Source: Cliona cf. orientalis
Taxonomy: Eukaryota > Porifera > Demospongiae > Clionaida > Clionaidae
Length of the DNA stretch: 64,000 nt
Direction: 5' to 3'
Assembly: GCA_963930775.1 (NCBI GenBank)
Contig: OZ005697.1
Location: forward strand, 6,098,292 to 6,162,291
Below, piece after piece: positions 20,986 to 32,640 of this stretch (position 1 is its first letter; the number at the start of each line of letters is the position of its first letter). The position numbers and the translations under genes were made by a program. The notes under the pieces are model-generated. The model saw only the letters and a list, made by a program, of their open reading frames with translations. It was not told the origin of the DNA and did not search any database.

Positions 20986-23241
20986 CTAGAACACTAGTAC
21001 ACGATTGTTGGCATAGTCCGCTACATAGACCATACCAGACTCGTATGCTATGCCACGTGGATTTTGAAACTGTCCTGGTCCACTTCCATACGATCCAAAT
21101 GACGTCAAGTGATCACCTTGAGCTGTGAATACTGATACACGGTGGTTGTTATGTTCAGGGATGTAAATTTCGTTTTCGTCATTGATAGCAATCATTGTAG
21201 GCCAGTTGAGTTCTCCTTTGCCAGCTCCTTTCTTTCCAATCTGCCTCAAGAACACTCCATTCTCAGTGAATACTTGAATTCTGTTGTTTCCAGTGTCCGC
21301 CACATATACATTATTGTCACGGTCAAATGCTACATCCCATGGACTCATCATTTGTCCAGGCTCTGAACCACGACCTCCAATGCTACCATGGTAACTCAAG
21401 TCAGGGTTTAGAATCTGTACCTGATGGCTGGAGCTGTCTCCTATGAATATCCTGTTGGTTAGCGGTTGGATTTTGATTCCAACTGGGCACTGAAACTGTA
21501 AGTGATTGTTGCCGTGTGTTCCTACACCTGTTATGTACCGACCATCGGCAGAAAATTTTTGGATACGATGGTTACCCGCATCTGTTACGACAATATCCCC
21601 ATTACTATCAATAGCTACGCCATAGGGTGCATTTAGTTGACCTTTACCAGCTCCATAGGATCCAAATGAATGAATCTTTTCTCCTCTAGAGTTGAAGGTG
21701 GATATGCGGTTACCTCCATATTCTGCCACGACAACTTCACCCTTTTGGTTGATTGTTACACCCCATGGATTTTTTAGTCCATCAATAGTGTGAACAGGAG
21801 TGCCGAGTTTATGGACTGGTAGCCTCACTGTGACAGGGAATGGGCTTCCTTTGATGTGCTTCCCTTCCACCTTAAGGTGTAGTCGGTGCTTCCCTCGATT
21901 GGTGGTTTGGTAGCCAACTTCATACTTGCCTCCTTCGATTGCTTTCACCGTGCCTTTGACATTATTGTGGCTGCTATCTGATGATAGTTCACATGTGAGT
22001 GATGTGGCCAGTGCAGGGTAGGCCTTCCCTGTGACATCACAAATCTGAATGACTGCTGTTGCTCTTTCCCCTGGTGTGGCTATTTTAAGACCATTGCCTG
22101 TTGCGTAGCTCTTCTCTGCAGAGATGCTACAAACCACTCCAAATTGCCTGCAATTTTCTGCCACCTCAGAAGACACCAAGAAAGATACATTTGGTGCTTC
22201 ATATGGAGATATTTTCTCAGGATCAACGGAGTTAGTTATATCCTTGATCTGTCGAACAACACCTTTCTTCATCTTCATCACTTCACCTTGGCTTCCTGTC
22301 CTGAGGCTCTCTTTGACAAACGACAGACAGCTGATCAACTGGGTTTGAATCGTCTCTGCTTCATCTCTTTGGGCGGCCAAATTTTTTAGCGTAAGTTGAG
22401 TAGTTTCATCCAATTGGCCAGTCAACTCATCTTTTCTTAATTCCAACATCGCTTGGAACTCACGGGCCTTTTCTTGAATTTCAGCAGTAATGGCATCCCT
22501 TTTTGCCTTTGCAGCCTTTGATTGAGCATCTATTTGCTTCAAAATCTTGTTGACACTTTCCAGCTTCCCCTCTACTGGCTCTAATGATGCAACAATTTCA
22601 CACTTTTGTCTTTGAAATGTGTCCGTCACCAGATCGTACTGATGATCCCTGTGCTTCTTGACAATGCAGTTATGGCAAATGAGTTCCTCACAGGTCTCAC
22701 AGTAGAGTTCTAGCTCTTTACCCTGATGCAGGGAGCAGTAAAGAGTTACCCTTTTCAGCGCATCCAGCTGCTTCACCTTCTTCTCAAAGTCTTCAAGTGG
22801 GACAACTTCATGATTTGAGAAGCTATCCCATTGTTTGTGGACATCTGCACACGTAGCACAGATAAATTCACCACAATCTCGGCAATAACTTGTAGCAGAC
22901 CGTGTTTCTTTGGTGCATTTTCCACACACTATCTTCTGTGGTACTTTCACCTTCTCAAAGGCATCTTGAATGTCAAAGAGGTGGTGGATATGGAATGCTG
23001 GCTGGAGGTCCGACACGGTTGATCCTTGTGGAAGGTTGGTGGACCTTCGGCAGGTGGGGCAGCGTAGGGATATCTGCCCCTGCTGATCTTGGACTACCAG
23101 CTTCTTGAGGCAATCTTTGCAGTAGACGTGGAAGCATTGGAGCAATTTGGGGTCTTTGAAGGCATCAAGACAGATGGCACAGGTCAGCTGGTCCTCCAAT
23201 TTCTTCAGAGCTTGTTTAGTGTCAGCTTGGGACTTAGCCAT
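20986..23241 (-). CDS. TRIM-NHL protein (RING, B-boxes, coiled coil, filamin, NHL)
   Basis: This is a single exon of 751 residues starting at MAKSQADTKQ. An upstream in-frame ATG at 23346 would add 35 unrelated hydrophobic residues and is less likely. In order it has a RING finger (CAICLDAF...CPTCR, about residues 20-65) and two B-boxes (CGKCTKETRS...; CSLHQGKELE...CHNCIVKKHRDH). A coiled coil of about 150 residues (rich in KAAKAKRDAITAEIQEKA-type heptads) follows, then a filamin/Ig-like repeat ending KGSPFPVTV. At least five NHL repeats with GxGxxxLxxPxGVAID signatures close the protein. The architecture matches the TRIM2/TRIM3/TRIM71 group: probable E3 ubiquitin ligases acting in the cytoplasm, with the NHL propeller binding protein or RNA. 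The exact orthologue cannot be chosen by eye. Confidence 0.9.
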   Translation of the reverse strand: MAKSQADTKQALKKLEDQLTCAICLDAFKDPKLLQCFHVYCKDCLKKLVVQDQQGQISLRCPTCRRSTNLPQGSTVSDLQPAFHIHHLFDIQDAFEKVKVPQKIVCGKCTKETRSATSYCRDCGEFICATCADVHKQWDSFSNHEVVPLEDFEKKVKQLDALKRVTLYCSLHQGKELELYCETCEELICHNCIVKKHRDHQYDLVTDTFQRQKCEIVASLEPVEGKLESVNKILKQIDAQSKAAKAKRDAITAEIQEKAREFQAMLELRKDELTGQLDETTQLTLKNLAAQRDEAETIQTQLISCLSFVKESLRTGSQGEVMKMKKGVVRQIKDITNSVDPEKISPYEAPNVSFLVSSEVAENCRQFGVVCSISAEKSYATGNGLKIATPGERATAVIQICDVTGKAYPALATSLTCELSSDSSHNNVKGTVKAIEGGKYEVGYQTTNRGKHRLHLKVEGKHIKGSPFPVTVRLPVHKLGTPVHTIDGLKNPWGVTINQKGEVVVAEYGGNRISTFNSRGEKIHSFGSYGAGKGQLNAPYGVAIDSNGDIVVTDAGNHRIQKFSADGRYITGVGTHGNNHLQFQCPVGIKIQPLTNRIFIGDSSSHQVQILNPDLSYHGSIGGRGSEPGQMMSPWDVAFDRDNNVYVADTGNNRIQVFTENGVFLRQIGKKGAGKGELNWPTMIAINDENEIYIPEHNNHRVSVFTAQGDHLTSFGSYGSGPGQFQNPRGIAYESGMVYVADYANNRVLVF

Positions 23242-23928
23242 AGGTAGCAAGCTGTAGGAGAAAGTTGCTTCTTGGTAGCTTATTGACAAAGGGGGTGGTA
23301 CTATAACATGTCTGTAGCTAGCTTTTATCAAAATCATTGTTAGCATGTATGCATGGTTGAGTCACATGTGCTACAGACAGTCATGAATATTATAACAAAA
23401 CATGATCAACATTGTTGCACATCCACACAATTATAGCAGTTTAGTTCACTTTTGAGAAATAGCTACGACTGCAATATTCACTTACAATCTATTCTGTAAT
23501 GATTATAATTATAGCAGCTACATGATTTGCTGTCAAAACATCTTTGCATAATAGAGAAGAGTAGAGAACAGTACTGGCTTGATAGAGAAGCAAGCTGTCA
23601 AAGGGAAACTCATTGCACGAAGTCTTCCATCAAATTAATTATACATGCATGTGAACACCTCTAGTAGAAATTCAATAGTAGTCTGACTCACACTTTACCA
23701 GCTTCGCCCCCCCCCCCCCCCCCCCACGGCATAGTAGCTAATTATGTAGTTAGTGTCAATGACTAATTAATTTTGAATATCCTCCAGGCTCTGGCTGCAG
23801 TGGTTCAATAACGTTTGTTTATATCAATTGCACATAACACAACTACCATAATACAGTTATGGTACAAATCTAATGCAAATTTTGATAACAATAACATAAC
23901 AATGCAGCAGAATGTTGGCAGGGAGGAG
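23242..23928. other. Intergenic region
   Basis: AT-rich, with a C homopolymer of about 21 at 23706-23726. It is flanked by the divergent-side 5' end of the TRIM gene and the 3' end of the first sulfatase gene. No other feature is seen. Confidence 0.5.
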
Positions 23929-25542
23929 TTAAGGTGGCATTGCAGCCCGCCAGCCATCTTTAATCATTTGGCGCAGATCTTTAATCATACTCTTCATTTC
24001 TGGTCGCTTAGCCAAATTGACATTTTCATCGTTAAAGAACACCACTGGCTCAGTGTGATTGTATAACTCTGTCCCATAAATGTTACTCCAGTCAGGTGTG
24101 GCTGTGGTACGATTGAAGCGATACCACTCAATGAAATGGTACTGATCCACTCGGAGAGAGTAGCCCATCACATTCTCACCATGCTCGTCTTTAGAATATG
24201 CTGGCTCATTTGGTATCACTGTCATTCCAGCAGAGGGTCGTGAATACTGTGAGAAAGCTGCTTTTTTCCAAGGACGATCAGGATTCTTGATCAAAGGAGT
24301 CACACTTGTCCCTTCCACACATGCTAGGAGTTTATTGTCTTCTTCAGGGCACATTGGAGGGACTTCAAGTCCAGCCAGTTCTGTGATTGATGGGAAGATG
24401 TCTATGAGCTCCACTAGAGCTTTTGTACGTATTCCCTTGTCAGTGACACCAGGAACATGGATCATGAACGGCACATGTGTTGCATCCTCAAAGTTGGTGT
24501 GCTTAGTCCAGTGATTGTGCTCCCCTAACTGCCAGCCATGGTCTGCCCACAAGACAATGATGGTGTCATCGGCAAAACCAAGTTCTTCTAGTTGTTTGAT
24601 TACTCGCCCTACTTGTGCATCCGTGTAACTAATGCAGGCATAATAAGCCCTCCTCAGTATTTGCGAGTATTCTTCAGACACTCTGCATCCTTTACCATAG
24701 AATGATGCTTGTACGTCTGTTTCACATATTGTAATGTTAGGAAAGAATTGTAGCATATCTTGATAGTGTGCGAGTTCTCCCATTCCCCTCGCAACAGGTG
24801 GGAAATCTGTGGGGACATCAGGATTTAGGGGTGGAGCAATCTGATCCACTGGTGGATAGAGGTCATAGTACTTTGAAGGGGCTTGAAATGGTAGATGTGG
24901 TTTATGAAATCCAACAGCCAGAAAGAACGGTAGGCTGTCCCCAAGACTCCTGTTTTTCTTTATTTCCTGCAATGTACTTATAGCATTATCGGCGATGTCT
25001 CCATCTGGCAACTGATTGTCCTTGTAGCCTTCGTAAGATGTCCATGATTTTCCCCCTCTATCAATTGATACTGCTGAATGGAAGTAAGGCAAGCTCCATG
25101 AATAGGCCTTGTCATCATTCCCACTTGGTGCTCCTGGGTGGAATATCTTCCCCATTCCAATGCTGACATAACCATTCTCCTTGAAGTACTGGGGGATGGT
25201 TGTAGCATTAGTGTAGTTTCTCCAATACTCATCATCTGCGATCCTCCATACGTGGTTAGTATCTGGTCGTCTTCCTGTTAGCAGACAGGCTCGAGATGGA
25301 GAGCACACAGCAACCTGGCAGTAGGCACGCTCAAAAACAATGGACTTCAATGCAAGTGCATCGATGTTGGGAGATTTCACAATATCATGGCCGTAAGTTC
25401 CAAGCTCGGTGCGTAGATCATCGATAGCAATAAAGAGAACATTCTTCAGGTTATCCTGGGCATGAGGCAGGCCTTGTACTATCAGTACATGGACTACAAG
25501 GCTGATCACAACCACATTCGTTGTAATACCCATACTTTCCAT
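23929..25542 (-). CDS. Iduronate-2-sulfatase-like protein 1
   Basis: A single exon of 537 residues from the second in-frame Met (MESMG..., a better signal peptide: VVVISLVVHVLIVQG). The first Met at 25572 adds ten residues. Family hallmarks of iduronate-2-sulfatase are present: the metal-binding pair in FIAIDDLR and the formylglycine site CSPSR (Cys 90 counted from the upstream Met). The rest of the active site is also intact: the lysine/histidine of GMGKIFHPG, the histidine of GFHKPHLPF, and ADHGWQLGEHNHWTKHTNFEDATHVPF. Length matches the family (about 550). Expected role: hydrolysis of 2-O-sulfate from iduronate in heparan- or dermatan-type chains, in lysosomes or secreted. The substrate in this organism is unknown. 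Stop TAA at 23929-23931. Confidence 0.9.
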   Translation of the reverse strand: MESMGITTNVVVISLVVHVLIVQGLPHAQDNLKNVLFIAIDDLRTELGTYGHDIVKSPNIDALALKSIVFERAYCQVAVCSPSRACLLTGRRPDTNHVWRIADDEYWRNYTNATTIPQYFKENGYVSIGMGKIFHPGAPSGNDDKAYSWSLPYFHSAVSIDRGGKSWTSYEGYKDNQLPDGDIADNAISTLQEIKKNRSLGDSLPFFLAVGFHKPHLPFQAPSKYYDLYPPVDQIAPPLNPDVPTDFPPVARGMGELAHYQDMLQFFPNITICETDVQASFYGKGCRVSEEYSQILRRAYYACISYTDAQVGRVIKQLEELGFADDTIIVLWADHGWQLGEHNHWTKHTNFEDATHVPFMIHVPGVTDKGIRTKALVELIDIFPSITELAGLEVPPMCPEEDNKLLACVEGTSVTPLIKNPDRPWKKAAFSQYSRPSAGMTVIPNEPAYSKDEHGENVMGYSLRVDQYHFIEWYRFNRTTATPDWSNIYGTELYNHTEPVVFFNDENVNLAKRPEMKSMIKDLRQMIKDGWRAAMPP

Positions 25543-25572
25543 ATCATCCAGACAAGAAATTAAATTATTCAT

Positions 25573-26402
25573 TCATGATCTGTCACATGTTGCCATCGGA
25601 CTCTTGCAATGATTATTGTTACAGATGTTGCACTTTATAGCTAACAGCAGCAGGCTTGTCTCCAGCCAGGCCCTTGGAATAAGGCTAAGATAATTATTAA
25701 TGACAGCTAAATTTGTTCCATTTCTAAAATTAATTATGCAGCAATGGTTAACTCTTGGCCAAAAATGAATACCGTAATATCATTGCACATGATGAATACA
25801 AGAATAGAAAATGTGAAGAGAAATTGGAAACCAGAAAGATGGATTATGTATACAACCAGGAGTACATTAGGAGTATTCAACGCACAAATTGTCAAAGATC
25901 TCATACGTAGGCTATTCATGCATGGGACTGCATAATTTAAATCATCTAATTCCCCATGTGTTATGTACTAAGTAATAATAACATGCTACAGTACTAATAC
26001 AGGTAATAGATTACATTCACCTCTCTGTCCATACTTGAGATTTCACCAGCATAGCATACTTTATTAGATGATTTAGCTATAGATATTAGACTTTAGCAAG
26101 AGCATCTGACTCCTCCATATCAATCAACATTCCAGCAAAATTTAATGCTAATTCATGAAGTTTGCTGTAGAAATCTGGAAAATTCAGACAATGAGATTTC
26201 CCTATAGCTATATAGCCACTAAGGTTAGTGATCTAGAAAGGAGGCATTAACCTCATAATAATAATTGTTATTGCCATAACCTCACAAGTGTCCAAGCACT
26301 GATTTTGTTTAGTGATCGATACATTGGTAAGGCTGCCTCCCTTATCACAGCTAGCTGGAATTTCGTTGATAACAATTAATATTACCCTCTGCATAATAAT
26401 AT
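25573..26402. other. Intergenic region without a recognised gene
   Basis: AT-rich sequence. Short open frames near 25734-25935 on both strands have no recognisable domain. Nothing else can be supported. Confidence 0.5.
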
Positions 26403-27632
26403 TGGTTGATACTTGATGTAAGAGTCACGAAATATGCTTGATCAGCACATTTTCCTGAATTCTGTGTACATGTATAGTTACAGTAGTGATATGCTTTAGT
26501 GACAGTAATGCCTACAGTGCCCCCGGTGCCTCTGGTGTCCTTGGTGTCTGTTGTTACTTCTGTGAGGTGCTTTGGTGACAGTGGTGCCTGTAGTGCCCCT
26601 GGTGTCCTTGTTTCTGTGAGGTGCTGCGGTGATAGTGGTGCCTGAGGTGCCCTCAGTGTCCCTTACTGTTTCTATAAAGTGCTGCAGTGACATTGTTGAA
26701 ACAGAAACGGACACCGAGGACACCAGGGGCACCACAGGCACCACTTTCACCGCAGCACATCACAGAAACAGCAATGAACACCAGCTAGGACACCAAGGAC
26801 ACCAGGGGCACTGCAGGCACCACTGTCACAGCAGCACCTCACAGAAATAGCAAGGGACACTGAGGACACCAAGGGCACTGCAGGCACAAATGTCACTGCA
26901 GCCTGTAGCTACCTCACAGAAACAGCAAGGGACACTGAGGGCACCACAGGCACCACTGTCACTGCAGCACCTCACAGAAACAACAACAGACACCAAGGAC
27001 ACCAGGGGCACAGCAGGCACCACTGTCACCAAAGCACCAACAACAGACACCAAGGACACCAGGGGCACAACAGGCACCACTGTCACCAAAGCACCTCACA
27101 GAAACGACAACAGACACCAAGGACACCAAGGGCACCGCAGGCACCACTGTCACCGAAGCACCTCACAGAAACAACAACAGACACCAAGGACACCAAGGGC
27201 ACTACAGGCACCACTGTCACCAAAGCACCAACAACAGACACCAAGGACACCAGGGGCACTACAGGCACCACTGTCACCAAAGCACCAACAACAGACACCA
27301 AGGACACCAGGGGCACTACAGGCACCACTGTCACCAAAGCACCAACAACAGACACCAAGGACACCAGGGGCACTACAGGCACCACTATCACTGCAGCACA
27401 TCACAGAAACAACAACAGACACCGAGGACACCAGGGGCACTACAGGCACCACTGTCACCAAAGCACCTCACAGAAGTAACAACAGACACCAAGGACACCA
27501 GAGGCACCGGGGGCACTGTAGGCATTACTGTCACTAAAGCATATCACTACTGTAACTATACATGTACACATAGAATTCAGGAAAATGTGCTGATCAAGCA
27601 TATTTCGTGACTCTTACATCAAGTATCAACCA
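26403..27632. mobile_element. Foldback element with a minisatellite interior
   Basis: The outer arms (about 26403-26600 and 27440-27632) are inverted copies beginning TGGTTGATACTTGATGTAAG. Inside is a tandem array whose core unit is 57 bp (ACACCAAGGACACCAG, GGCACCACTGTCACCAAAGC), with longer ~67-bp versions carrying CTCACAGAAACAAC. The array itself changes orientation near 26690-26700, so the whole is a giant imperfect palindrome. Open frames run through the array because stop codons are absent from the unit. In one frame it reads Thr-rich (TDTKDTRGTTGTTVTKAP), but no start, signal or splice context supports a gene. Confidence 0.8.
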
Positions 27633-27988
27633 TAATATTGCACTAATGGTTACAGATCATTAATTAATCGAGTACTGGTAGTATGGTACGTAATGACATT
27701 GCATATTGCAAAACTCAAAAAATTAATATTGAATAAGACACACTCTAGTAGGCTGTATACCAGGGCTGATACTATCATAGAAGAGCTCTTGTAAAATTTA
27801 ATATCTCAAGTGCAATAATAATAACATTGTATTAGAATCCGAATTCTCTAAAATAGTCATCAGCTTAGCAAGACTGAAGTTACTGATACACTGGTGTTGC
27901 TGTGCATATGATTTCTCTGACTTCAATCTGATTAGTATTTTCCTCTGGTGGCAGCAGTGGTGGAGACTGATCACACGGCCTGGAGATT
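27633..27988. other. Region 3' of the beta-helix gene
   Basis: On the minus strand, a coding-looking tail (VEISRPCDQSPPLLPPEENT...TATPVYQ) lies at about 27997-27880, one base out of frame with the gene that stops at 27989. It may be its former C-terminus after a one-base frameshift. Otherwise no feature is seen. Confidence 0.35.
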
Positions 27989-30900
27989 TCAACAACTGAG
28001 TGGGTCACTTTTACCTTCAGCTGGTTGAACTGGATCTAGGGGATACTCATTCACCTCCTCTGCTTGCCAGGGCTGATCCTTTCTAACCAGCAAATACACG
28101 TGATAGATAATCACTCCAACCAGAAGGATGAATGTTGTGATGGCAGAGATGTAGGCCACAGCTGTCTGCTTTATGATATCCGTTTTGAAATCATATTGAC
28201 TAAAAGCAGCAGATGCAAGGAGATTGAAGTAAAATCCTGTCTCTAGTACATTTATTGTTGAGTTTTTGTATGCCCTAACAAGGGCGTAGACACAATTTTC
28301 AAAGTGGGGGGGCTTTGTGACAACTGTGCGCGAAGCGCACAAAAATTTTTGATCCTATTGTGTCTAAAACGTTAAAAATGCATTAAAATTAGCTATTTCC
28401 AGCAATTATTTCCCAAATTTGTTGCACATTTTTGGCTATCCAACTATGATTACAGTGAATACGACTAGAATTTCACCTAACTTTAACAATCCCATATATA
28501 GTACATAAGTTATTGCTCAAAAAGTGGGGGGGGGCTAAAGCCCCCCCAAGCCCCCACCTGTCTACACCCTTGCCTAAATCCAGTGATTCCATTCAAAAAG
28601 AAGAGGCCTCCAAGTAGGATAACTGTTATTAAGATAGAAGACTGAGGTTTGTTGGAGTAGGACGTAGTAATTGACGCAGTGATATACAAGACCACTCTCA
28701 CAAGCAAAAGCAAGCCAGTCCAGTAGCGATACTTACTGTTGTACGGAACATGGTGAACTGAGATAAAGGCATTGAGCTTAGCGTTCGTTGTCCACTTGAA
28801 AACCTTCCATTTTGGAGTACAAACAAGCCACTGCCAGAGAAAGAGAAGAATTGTGTAGGGAATACCAACTAGAATAATCAATAGGGCAATGAGGGCAAGA
28901 GCTGCATGCTTTCCTTGAAAGTATGGCACATTTCCATCAGGAAGCCATACTGTCACTCGTGAGCCATCAGGATATTCCAGGATAGCAAACGATAAAGCTG
29001 TGATAGTCACTGATAGAAGTTTGGCATAAGATAGCAAGATTAGTGTAGCTAGAGTTGCAACTGGGTCTTTCTTTCCAATTAATTGAGCAAACCAAGGAGA
29101 ATACTCACTGACTATGATTATGACAATCACTAGAGAGATAATGTAAATTGGAAATACCAGTTGAAGCCACATTTTGGTGTATGCATCAAGATCGTCAAAA
29201 AAACAGACGTCAATTCCTATGTCCAGATTAAGCCAAGCTACAAATATGGTGGGAAAGCTAGGCTCTGATGATGGAAAGAAGACAGCACTATTAGCTGCTA
29301 CAATGTTAGCATAGAATATAAAGCCATTGATCAGTCCAACAGCTACTGTCATGTTGAGGGCTAACAGTGCAGTCACCAATAAGATTCCTGCTATGATGGC
29401 AGCTATGAGAATGACGGCAAACACTGCAGGCCAGTAACTGTGACACGATAAGCAACGTGAGCTACCAAGGGAGAGGCTTAGTGGTTCACGACAAGTTCCA
29501 CATAAATCTCCACTATGATCGTAAGCACACTGTGCGTCTGATCCTTTGGGAAGGTTGAGATTCATGCTGACATTTTCAGTTGGAGGTTGGCAGTAATCAA
29601 AAGGGCAGTTTGGATGAATGACATAGCCAGGTGGGTCAGTGTCATTGATGTGAGTGATCCATGAGTTAGTGTTCACTCTCATAAGAGATTCAGTTGTCAA
29701 GTTGCATTTAGTGATGTAGGGAGACAACTTTGAGTCACAATCGCATTCACATCTTGTGATACTGTCAAGAGGTTGAAAGCCAATTGGACAAGTGCATTCA
29801 GAGAACTTTACATACAGATATCGCATGGATAATCTTGAACTTCCACAAGGACCATCAGCATAAAGGTTTATTGTTTCTGAGTTGTGTGGAGATAACACAT
29901 TGAATGTTACATTGCTACAGTATCTCCCTGCACTTTGGGTTTGCTGTCCTTCGCTGAAACCACCATCTTGTGAAGATAGAGAACTGATGATGTTTGCATC
30001 TACAAAATGATTGACCTGATCCACTGCAACAAGTGGGACAGTCATTACTCCTCCTTTCTTGATTTTGAAGGTTGGTGGCTGGTAGCTGCAGTCTGGCTCA
30101 CTCTCATTCTCACTCTTACAAAAACAAATATGAACAGGTAGAGAAGATATAGTACCTGATGCTCTTATGTTGGTGATATTACCAAGGTAACTGATACCAC
30201 TAGTACTATGGTGTGGTGGTGGTGTTTCTAATATTCCATACACTTCGGCAAATGGACTTGGGATGCATCTGTCCAGTAGTCCACCAAAAATGTTGGCTCC
30301 TTGCTCACTGGCTGTGTTACCAGAGAAATATATGTTGATTAATGCACTGCGGTAAGCTCTAGAATCATTTGTTCTGTAAGTATCTTGATAAAATCCAAGT
30401 GTTTGGATAAAGCATTCATTGTCAGAAGAGCAGGTACCAGCGTTAGTATTGTCTGCCACATATATAGCTCCTCCATAGTTGGCATGGTTACCTTGGAATA
30501 ACAGTAGCTTTTCTGAACGAGTATTATCACTCGGTCGAAATTTTAATATATGCAATTTTGCATTAACTTCTAAATAAAGTCCACTTCCATTTTTGGCTCT
30601 GTTGTCGGTTAATTGAAGAGTCCATGATTGATACACAGCAACAGTTGAACTAGTTGCATGGATTCCTCCACCCATATCAGCAACATTGCCAGAGATGATA
30701 CAGCTTCCCCTGACTTCAAGATCACTTTGTTGGAGAGAAATACCTCCTCCACTGCTGTCAGTGGCTGTATTGTTGTCTATTGTTGTTTCACTATAGATCA
30801 AGATTTTACTCCTGGTGGCTAATATTGCTCCACCATCCCTTGCTTGGTTGTTTGATAAACTGTTTACTCCAGTAAAGATCACAGTTGACTGGATGCTTGT

Positions 30901-32640
30901 GATTGCCCCTCCTTCTCTTTCACCAGCTGGTTTGTGTGATGGTTCTGCACAGTTCTCAAATCTTGTGTAGCCACTGAAAGTTAGGTTGCTGTTGAAAATA
31001 TAGAGTGATCCTGAATTATAACCAAATATACCATCAGTAACATGTGTGAAACTTTCTATAGTGAACATTATTCCTCCAAAGCCGTTAGCTTTGTTAGCGT
31101 GGAAACGGCTGCCAATAAAAGTGATGAATGATGAAATCCCGGCATATGCGACACCACCAATATCAGCTGCATTGTTGTTAGTATAATTACTGGTGGTAAT
31201 ATTAAATGACGAATGAAGATATGTGTACATGACACCACCACGATTTGCACTGTTATTAGTAAAAGCACTGCTGGCAATATTATACAAGCAGATAGGCGTG
31301 AACATGACACCACCTCTGTTAGCACTGTTGTTATTAAACTTGCTGCTGGTAATATTAAGTGATGACTCAGATGTGGACATGACACCACCATTAATAGCTG
31401 CACTACTGTTGATAAAAGTGCAGCCAATAATATGAAATGACGAATTATATGTGTACATGACACCACCACTAATGTTGGCACTGTTGTTACTGAAAGTACT
31501 GTTGGTGATAATAAATGGCAAATCATAATAGTTGTATGTAAACATGACACCACCGACATAATTCGCATAGTTGTTAGTAAAATTACTGCTGGTAATAATG
31601 AATGAGGAACCAGATGTGAGTATAACGCCACCACTACTTTCTACGCCATGATAAGCCGCTGTATTGTCACTAAAAGTGCTATCAGTGACATTGACGAAAG
31701 ATTCATATGCCACCATGACTCCACCATTACTCCGAGCTCTGTTGAAAGAAAAGGCTACACTGCTAATACTGAGGGAATTGTTATATGCTATCATCACTCC
31801 ACCATAGATCATGGCTGCATTTTCAGTAAAATTGCTATTTTTGATATAGATTGAGGTTTCTGATGTGGCCATAGCTCCACCAAAGCTAGCTTTATTGTGA
31901 TTGTAAGTGCTTTCAACAACATGGAGATTACTATTGTGAGCTAACAGTGCTCCTCCTATCTCAGCAGTATTATCTATGAATTTGCAGCTAATAATTGAAA
32001 TGTTACTGAAGGCTGCATGCAATGCGCCACCAACTGCAAGCGATGGATCTCGATTAAAATGGAGATAATTCAATAAATCTTGATTATTAAATGCTGAGAT
32101 ATCGTGATGTTCAAATGTGCTAGCATGTACATTAGAAAGGAATGAACCGTTTTCAATGCAAGCATCAGTCACATTTAGCGTTAATGCTGTGCCTTTGCCT
32201 TCTATACCCTCAAAGTTGGTGTCTTTGATTATTAACTGCTCCACTCGGCTAACCGTGTTACCTCCACAGCCATAAAAGTGCAGATCCTTTATCATAGCGA
32301 ATGTTGTATCACTGATATCAAACCTTCCAGACTGTCCGCTACATTTTACGAACACATTTTCGTTGCCTCCTGTGACCTTTGTCATTGAGAAGTAGTCTGC
32401 ATGAGACAGAGAGAGCTCTCCATCAAAACTGTGATTTCCTGGCAGAAAGAAGAGAGATATGTTCATTTCGTTGCTAAGGTACCTGGTGGAATTAGCAGCA
32501 AACTCTGCTAGAGTAATGCAGGGATCTCCAGGACAGTGAACAGTCCGTGAGGGTGTGATGTAGTAGTGTGCTTGGCTGTTTGCAGAGTCAGCACACACCA
32601 AGAGAAGATGCAGAGTGAGAGCAAAACAAGTGCTACTCAT
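27989..32640 (-). CDS. Giant beta-helix, multi-span membrane protein, split by a MITE
   Basis: Starting at MSSTCFALTLHLLLVCADSA (signal peptide), about 1354 codons run to 28578. The extracellular part is a long series of ~25-residue repeats with GGVM/GGAI, xNNSA and S.F/I..S.F patterns, the Pmp-like parallel beta-helix repeat. A Cys-rich segment (CTCPIGFQPL..., then LCGTCREPLSLSLGSSRCLSC) follows, and then about eight hydrophobic spans. A 294-bp MITE (28279-28572, CCTAA duplicated) cuts the reading in the last membrane region. On its far side the same frame resumes (RAYKNSTINVLETGFYFNLL...) with another span and an acidic tail to a stop at 27989. Read straight through, the MITE adds a short false tail and stops at 28510. 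The function is unknown. It resembles proteins often labelled by similarity to bacterial polymorphic outer-membrane repeats, but with a eukaryotic multi-span C-terminus. Confidence 0.75.
28279..28572. mobile_element. MITE inserted in the beta-helix gene
   Basis: The ends are CAAGGGCGTAGACA and TGTCTACACCCTTG. CCTAA is duplicated at 28274-28278 and 28573-28577. Poly-G/poly-C stretches sit just inside the ends. Removing the insert and one duplicate restores the coding frame exactly. Related elements lie at about 35400-35716 and 55160-55440. Confidence 0.85.

Noticed and set aside
26890-27537. 215-codon Thr/Pro-rich open frame
   Set aside because: It is an automatic result of a stop-free minisatellite. 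Equivalent frames exist on both strands and no start or signal context is present.
26403-27632. CRISPR array
   Set aside because: Units are 57-67 bp, nearly all repeat without unique spacers, in a eukaryotic genome.
27989-32640. Bacterial contamination, because of Pmp-like repeats
   Set aside because: The gene has a eukaryotic multi-span C-terminus, paralogs on the same contig next to intron-containing animal genes, and local MITE insertions.
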